Below, one piece after another: positions 59,889 through 64,000 of a stretch of 64,000 bases of DNA. Both the position numbers and the translations under genes were made by a program. How positions within the stretch are numbered: the stretch's first letter is position 1; each line of letters begins with the position of its first letter. The notes below the pieces were generated by a model. It was given only the letters and a program-made list of their open reading frames with translations. It made no database searches and had not been told where the DNA came from. Origin of the DNA: Paractinoplanes bogorensis (GTDB lineage Bacteria > Actinomycetota > Actinomycetes > Mycobacteriales > Micromonosporaceae); assembly GCF_018829635.1 (NCBI RefSeq), contig NZ_JAHKKG010000001.1:930001-994000 (forward strand), written 5' to 3'.

Positions 59889-60455
59889 ATGGCCGGGATC
59901 ACCGCCGGGATCCTGCTCGCCGCGGGCGCGGGGAGCCGCTACGGGCTGCCCAAGGCGCTGATCCGCTATCCCGACCGCCTGCTCGTGCAGAGGGGGGCCG
60001 ACACCCTGCGTACGGCCGGCCTCTCGCCTGTCGTGGTGGTGCTCGGCGCCTCGGCCTCACTTGTCAAAGCGGCTGCGCCCGACCTGCCGCAGACCGTGAT
60101 CAACCCGGATTGGCGCAGCGGGATGGCGTCCTCACTGAAAGCCGGGCTGCTGGCTGTAGAAAATGCTGACGCCGCGGTGATCCTGCTGGTCGACATGCCC
60201 GGTGTCACGGCCGCGGCCGTACGCCGGGTGGCCGCCCACGCCGATCCCGAGGCCCTGGTCATGGGCGGCTACGGCACCCGGCGCGGGCATCCTGTGCTGC
60301 TCGGCCGCGCGCACTGGCCGGGCGTGATCGAGTCGGCGGTCGGTGACACCGGAGCGCGGGCCTACCTCAAGGCTCATCCCGTACGCGTGGTGCCCGTCGA
60401 CGACGTGGCCGACGATCTCGATCTCGACGTCCCGGAGCTGAATCCTCATGCGTGA
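59889..60455 (+). CDS. MocA-like nucleotidyltransferase
   Basis: 188 residues. The nucleotide-binding motif GILLAAGAGSRYGLPKALIRY opens the protein, and the metal-binding block LLVDMPGVTAAAV is present, as in MobA/MocA cytidylyltransferases. It probably attaches CMP to molybdopterin for xanthine-dehydrogenase-type enzymes, matching the xdhC gene that overlaps its 3' end by eight bases. No molybdoenzyme structural gene lies in the window. Confidence 0.82.
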   Translation: MAGITAGILLAAGAGSRYGLPKALIRYPDRLLVQRGADTLRTAGLSPVVVVLGASASLVKAAAPDLPQTVINPDWRSGMASSLKAGLLAVENADAAVILLVDMPGVTAAAVRRVAAHADPEALVMGGYGTRRGHPVLLGRAHWPGVIESAVGDTGARAYLKAHPVRVVPVDDVADDLDLDVPELNPHA

Positions 60456-61545
60456 CGTACTGGACAGGCTGCTGGCCTGGTGGGAGGCGGGCGAGCCGGT
60501 CGGGCTGGCCACCGTGACGGCGACCTGGTCGAGCGCGCCCCGGCAGCCCGGCGCGGCGATGGTCGTCGGCCCCGGCGGCGAGGTGGTGGGCAGTGTCTCC
60601 GGCGGCTGTGTCGAGGGTGCCGTCTACGAGCTGTGCCGCGAGGTCATCGAGACCGGCGAGGCGAGCGTGGCCCGCTACGGGATCAGCGACGACGACGCGT
60701 TCGAGGTCGGGCTCACCTGCGGCGGCATCATCGAGCTGCTGATCGAGCGGGTCGACCGGCAGTCGTTCCCCGAGCTGCCCGAACTGGCCCGGGCGATCGC
60801 CGCGGCCCGGCCGATCGCGCTGCTGACCCGGCTCGACGGGGCGCGTCATCTGCTGATCACGCCGGACGCACGCACCGGCACCCTGGGCCACGACCGGATC
60901 GACGACGCGACCACCGACGACGGCCGCGGGTTGCTGGCTGCGGGGCGTACGGGAATGCTCCATTACGGTCCGTCAGGTGAGCGCCGGGGTGAGGGACTCT
61001 CCGTGCCGGTCGCCTCGTTCGCGCCGCCGGCCCGCATGCTCGTCTTCGGGGCCACCGATCATGCGGCGGCGACCGCGCGGATCGGGTCGTTCCTCGGCTA
61101 TCACGTGACCGTGTGCGACGCCCGGCCGGTGTTCGCCACCGCGCGCCGCTTCCCGTCGGCCGACCAGGTCGTGGTCGACTGGCCGCACCGCTATCTGACC
61201 ACCGAGGCCGAGGCGGGCCGGATCGACGAGCGGACCGTCCTCTGTGTGCTGACCCACGACCCGAAGTTCGACGTGCCGGTGCTCGAGGTCGCGCTGCGGT
61301 TGCCGGTCGCCTACGTGGGTGCGATGGGTTCCCGCCGTACGCACGACGACCGCAACAAACGCCTGCAAGAGGCGGGACTGTCCGATGCCGAGCTGGCCCA
61401 TCTGGCCTCCCCGGTCGGGCTCGATCTGGGGGCGCGGACACCCGAGGAGACCGCGGTCAGCATCGCGGCCGAGATCGTGGCACTGCGCTGGGGCGGCTCG
61501 GGGGCGCGGCTGACCGCTACCGCGGGGCGGATCCACCCGGACTAG
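60448..61545 (+). CDS. xdhC: XdhC/CoxI-family maturation protein
   Basis: 365 residues. The N-terminal XdhC/CoxI domain has ATWSSAPRQPGAAMVVGPGGEVVGSVSGGCVEGAV with the conserved Cys; a Rossmann-like C-terminal domain starts MLVFGATDHAAATARIGSFLGYHVTVCDARP and ends with YVGAMGSRRTHDDRNKRL. It binds and inserts the molybdenum cofactor into xanthine dehydrogenase or CO dehydrogenase-like enzymes, with sulfuration. It overlaps the MocA gene. The 3' end overlaps the convergent reductase gene by 29 bases. Confidence 0.87.
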   Translation: MRDVLDRLLAWWEAGEPVGLATVTATWSSAPRQPGAAMVVGPGGEVVGSVSGGCVEGAVYELCREVIETGEASVARYGISDDDAFEVGLTCGGIIELLIERVDRQSFPELPELARAIAAARPIALLTRLDGARHLLITPDARTGTLGHDRIDDATTDDGRGLLAAGRTGMLHYGPSGERRGEGLSVPVASFAPPARMLVFGATDHAAATARIGSFLGYHVTVCDARPVFATARRFPSADQVVVDWPHRYLTTEAEAGRIDERTVLCVLTHDPKFDVPVLEVALRLPVAYVGAMGSRRTHDDRNKRLQEAGLSDAELAHLASPVGLDLGARTPEETAVSIAAEIVALRWGGSGARLTATAGRIHPD

Positions 61546-62071
61546 TCGCGTATTCGAGCAGCAGCACGCCGGAACTGAACGTCCTCGTCTCGATCGGGGT
61601 GAGGCCGAGCGTCACGTCCTCGAAGAGCCGCACGCCGTGGCCCTGGACCCGCGGGTAGACGAAGAGCCGGTACACGTCGACGAGTCCGGTCGGGATCAAC
61701 GAGCGTACGAGGGTGGCGCTCCCGGTGATCGTGATGTCGGCGCCCTCGGCCTGCTTGAGGGCGGCGAGCTCGTCGGTGACCGGCCCGCGCAGGATCGTGG
61801 TGTTCTGCCATTCCGCCTTGTCGAGGTTCGCCGACACCACGTATTTGGCGACCTGGTCCAGATAGGCCGAGATCTCCCCGTCCTGCTGGGGCCAGAACCC
61901 GGCGAACTCCTCGTACGTCACCCGGCCCAGCACCAGCGCATCCGAGTCGGCGCCGTTCCGGGCGTTGACCGCGGCCAGCTCCTCGTCCGCGTCGGCGGGA
62001 TCGAACCAGTCGCCGATCGGCGAGATCACACCGTCAACCGTGATGTTCTCCGTGACCACGAGTCTGCGCAT
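61517..62071 (-). CDS. DHFR/RibD-like reductase
   Basis: 184 residues of the RibD C-terminal / dihydrofolate reductase fold. It starts RRLVVTENITVDGVISPIGDWF, with the usual ALVLGRVTYEEFAGFWP block and the NADPH-binding GADITITGSATLVRSL. These small proteins are common in actinomycetes and act as reductases of unknown substrates. No riboflavin genes are adjacent. It is convergent with the XdhC gene. Confidence 0.83.
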   Translation of the reverse strand: MRRLVVTENITVDGVISPIGDWFDPADADEELAAVNARNGADSDALVLGRVTYEEFAGFWPQQDGEISAYLDQVAKYVVSANLDKAEWQNTTILRGPVTDELAALKQAEGADITITGSATLVRSLIPTGLVDVYRLFVYPRVQGHGVRLFEDVTLGLTPIETRTFSSGVLLLEYATSPGGSAPR

Positions 62072-62081
62072 GACCGACTTC

Positions 62082-62342
62082 TTACCCCGTGCGGCTCATC
62101 CACAACGTCGCCGTGCGCCGCATGACGAATCCGGGCCGCTCGACCAGCGGATCATCCGCCGGCTCGCGCACGGAGAGAGCCACCACGAGATCGAACGGAT
62201 CTTCCGGCGCCGACACGGTCACGCCCTGGTTCTGCAGGGCCGCAGCGAACGCATCGTCGCCCCGCACCCGGATGCGCTTCGACGGCAGCTGTTCCACGGC
62301 GAGCCCGGCGAATGTCTCGTAGTGCGGCAGGACCTCCGTCAC
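62082..62342 (-). CDS. Short protein of unknown function
   Basis: 86 residues, not recognised. Near the C-terminus LVERPGFVMRRTATLWMSRTG is basic; the first half (LPHYETFAGLAVEQLPSKRIRVRGDDAF) has no clear motif. No signal peptide. The GTG at 62342 overlaps the stop of the upstream 439-residue protein by four bases (GTGA), which supports translational coupling and reality. Its neighbour suggests a joint function. Confidence 0.55.
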   Translation of the reverse strand: MTEVLPHYETFAGLAVEQLPSKRIRVRGDDAFAAALQNQGVTVSAPEDPFDLVVALSVREPADDPLVERPGFVMRRTATLWMSRTG

Positions 62343-63658
62343 GGCAGGAAGCCACGGACGGCGGCCAGCCCCAACGCCGTACGGGGAAGATAGGCCGTTC
62401 GCCACAACCCGCCGTGCGCCGCCGCGACCGCCTCGTCCTCCCACACCGTCGCGGCGGCCGGGCGTGGCTTCCGGAGCTGGTGCACCAGCAGCAGCGCCAT
62501 CAGACGGTTGGCCGTGGCCGGCTCGAAGATCTCGACGTCGAACAGGTGCGCCCCCGCATACGCCGCGGCCAGCACGCGATTGCTGGTCACCGAACGGGTC
62601 CGGGTCGGCGGCGCGACCGCGAAACTCACCACGCCGTCCCGCCGGGCCAGCGACGCCCGCCAGCGCTGGATCCGCTTGGCCAGCGCGTAGTTCGGGCCCT
62701 GCTGCGGCACCAGGCTGTCGTTGATGTGGTCGCCCGGATAGTTGGGCTGCAACAGGTTCGGGTAACGGCCGACGAGCCGGGCCAGGCGCGACCGACCGGC
62801 GAAACGCGCGTTCGCCTGCTCGACGGCGGCCGGCGGCACGGCGAAGGTGTCGGTCGGCGTGGCCAGGAAAGCCAGCGCGAGATCGTCCCGCCGCTCCCGC
62901 AGATGCACGGCCAGCGCGTCGAAGGCGACCGAGAGTTTCACGTACGCCGCACCCGGCGCATAGACGTAGTTGCCGAGCACGAGCCGCCCGTCGATGCCCG
63001 CCAGCCAGTGCGCGACGGCACCGAGTTCGGTGAGCAGGTCGGCGCCCGCGGCCCGCCCGGGCAGCACCGGCGCGATCAGCCGGCCCGCGCTGGGCACGGC
63101 GGCGACCCGCTCCCACACCTTCGGCAGGTCGATCCCGATCACCGTGCCGCCCCAGGCCAGCACGGCCGGCAGCGGACCCATCTCGGCGCCCGCACCGACC
63201 ACGACGAGCCGCTGATCGGAGAGGTCGAGCCAGTCCGGATGGGCCATGATTTCCCGTACGGCCTCGGCGCACGACGGTTCGATCACACCCTTGGTGGTCC
63301 ACGTGTCGAGCTGTCGCGAGAGAGCGTCGCCGCGCAGTCGTTCGCCGCGATAAGGGAGCACGACCTCCCGCTCCGGCGCCGCGTCCCCGTCGATGGTCAG
63401 GGTGTCGAACTCGCGCTCCGGCGGCTCGATCGTGACCGGCATCCGCGCGTGCACCGAGGCCAGGCCGGCGGCCGCGATGTCGTACCCGTCGTTCAGCCCC
63501 GCTTCGACCAGCGCCCGGAAATGGCGCAGGTAGCCGCGCCGCCAGTCCTTCACGTCGCGGGCATCGTTGTTCAGGGCGTCCGCGACCACATTGCGGCCGA
63601 AGGCGGAGCTGCTGGGACGGCCGGCGGCATCCGCCGTATCAGCCGGGAAGTCGATCAC
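62339..63658 (-). CDS. Conserved protein with a Rossmann-like domain, function unknown
   Basis: 439 residues. The N-terminus contains AFGRNVVADALNNDARDVKDWRRGYLRHFRAL, a distinctive block that I cannot assign. The middle has a Rossmann-like nucleotide motif LVVVGAGAEMGPLPAVLAWGGTVIGIDLPKVWER, and the rest is helical. There is no membrane segment apart from a weak one. It could be an NAD(P)-dependent enzyme but no catalytic residues are evident. It is transcribed with the 86-residue protein that follows. Confidence 0.6.
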   Translation of the reverse strand: MIDFPADTADAAGRPSSSAFGRNVVADALNNDARDVKDWRRGYLRHFRALVEAGLNDGYDIAAAGLASVHARMPVTIEPPEREFDTLTIDGDAAPEREVVLPYRGERLRGDALSRQLDTWTTKGVIEPSCAEAVREIMAHPDWLDLSDQRLVVVGAGAEMGPLPAVLAWGGTVIGIDLPKVWERVAAVPSAGRLIAPVLPGRAAGADLLTELGAVAHWLAGIDGRLVLGNYVYAPGAAYVKLSVAFDALAVHLRERRDDLALAFLATPTDTFAVPPAAVEQANARFAGRSRLARLVGRYPNLLQPNYPGDHINDSLVPQQGPNYALAKRIQRWRASLARRDGVVSFAVAPPTRTRSVTSNRVLAAAYAGAHLFDVEIFEPATANRLMALLLVHQLRKPRPAAATVWEDEAVAAAHGGLWRTAYLPRTALGLAAVRGFLP

Positions 63659-63766
63659 CTAGGGGACAGTAGTTCCTCCCTGGGTAGGAGACAGCCTCGG
63701 ACCACCGGCCGCAGTCGGGGCCCGCGGACGGACGATTCGGCCGGTTATCGGCGCGACGCTGCCAGC

Positions 63767-64000
63767 ATGACTCGCCTCACGGAAAGATGGCACCGGCCGC
63801 TGCTGGTGCTCACCGCCGCCATGCTCCTGCTGACCCTGGTCACCGTCGTCGGGATTCTCACCGACAACCGCACCCTCCTCGGCGCGCCCGTCTGGCTGAA
63901 GCCGTTCAAGTTCGCCGTCTCGTTCGTCCTCTACGCGCTCACACTGGCCTGGATGCTGGCCGTGCTGCCACGCCGCAGCCGCCTCGCCGAATGGGCCGGC
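63767..64000 (+). CDS. Integral membrane protein, cut by the window end
   Basis: The first 78 codons of a gene that continues past the window. Two membrane segments are visible, LLVLTAAMLLLTLVTVVGIL and FAVSFVLYALTLAWMLAVL, with WLKPFKF between. The ATG at 63767 is divergent from the 439-residue protein. The family cannot be named from this part. Confidence 0.6.
   Translation, partial: MTRLTERWHRPLLVLTAAMLLLTLVTVVGILTDNRTLLGAPVWLKPFKFAVSFVLYALTLAWMLAVLPRRSRLAEWAG

Overview
The window is high-GC actinobacterial DNA, densely coding, with many GTG and a few TTG starts. Several promoters sit so close to the start codon that leaderless mRNAs are likely. Protein content (GH87 glucanases with discoidin-type modules, MmyB-type XRE regulator, GlxA-type AraC regulator, YqeB-like protein, BTAD regulator) suggests a soil filamentous actinomycete, most likely Micromonosporaceae and perhaps Actinoplanes-like. 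That placement is inference from gene style, not from a marker gene. I saw no rRNA, tRNA, CRISPR array, insertion sequence or phage gene, and no gene-free stretch longer than 300 bases.

Region 1 (30-1427) is a HEAT-repeat protein. Region 2 (1697-14266) is the centrepiece: a LacI regulator, a lipoprotein sugar-binding protein, two ABC permeases, a cytoplasmic GH13 alpha-glucosidase and two large secreted multidomain GH87 enzymes, all on the + strand. It reads as a self-contained alpha-1,3-glucan (mutan / fungal wall pseudonigeran) utilisation locus: the GH87 enzymes cut the polymer outside, the ABC system imports oligosaccharides, and the GH13 enzyme finishes them inside. Both GH87 genes carry a rare TTA leucine codon within their first seven codons.

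Region 3 (14345-22922) is mixed: alpha/beta hydrolase, a secreted protein of unknown function, a DHA2-type MFS exporter with divergent TetR, a Gfo/Idh/MocA oxidoreductase, an antitoxin beside a collapsed PIN toxin, a membrane GGDEF protein, a methyltransferase and a YqeB-like membrane protein. Region 4 (22978-24716) is a NarL-type two-component system. Region 5 (24713-31371) groups a GH130-like protein, a helical-barrel-like protein, two GT4 glycosyltransferases and a divergent GH13 enzyme, which looks like an intracellular or surface glycan module.

Region 6 (31523-45828) holds a small membrane protein, a CocE-type hydrolase with TetR, a VOC protein, a secreted peptidoglycan amidase, a GGDEF-EAL protein, a TetR/aldo-keto reductase pair with a striking double operator, an Excalibur-domain protein, a flavin monooxygenase divergent from a GntR-TetR fusion regulator, a quinone oxidoreductase, a methyltransferase and a membrane protein. 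Region 7 (45948-53948) holds a BTAD/NB-ARC regulator, a KDPG aldolase plus KDG kinase pair, a secreted M14 carboxypeptidase and an MmyB-type regulator.

Region 8 (54015-64000) holds a short-chain dehydrogenase, the RtcB-PrfH RNA-repair and ribosome-rescue pair behind a 20-bp tandem repeat, a dienelactone hydrolase, an AraC regulator with isochorismatase, an S66-family protein that has lost catalytic residues, a MocA/XdhC molybdenum-enzyme maturation pair, a DHFR-like reductase, an unrecognised two-gene unit and a membrane protein cut by the window end.
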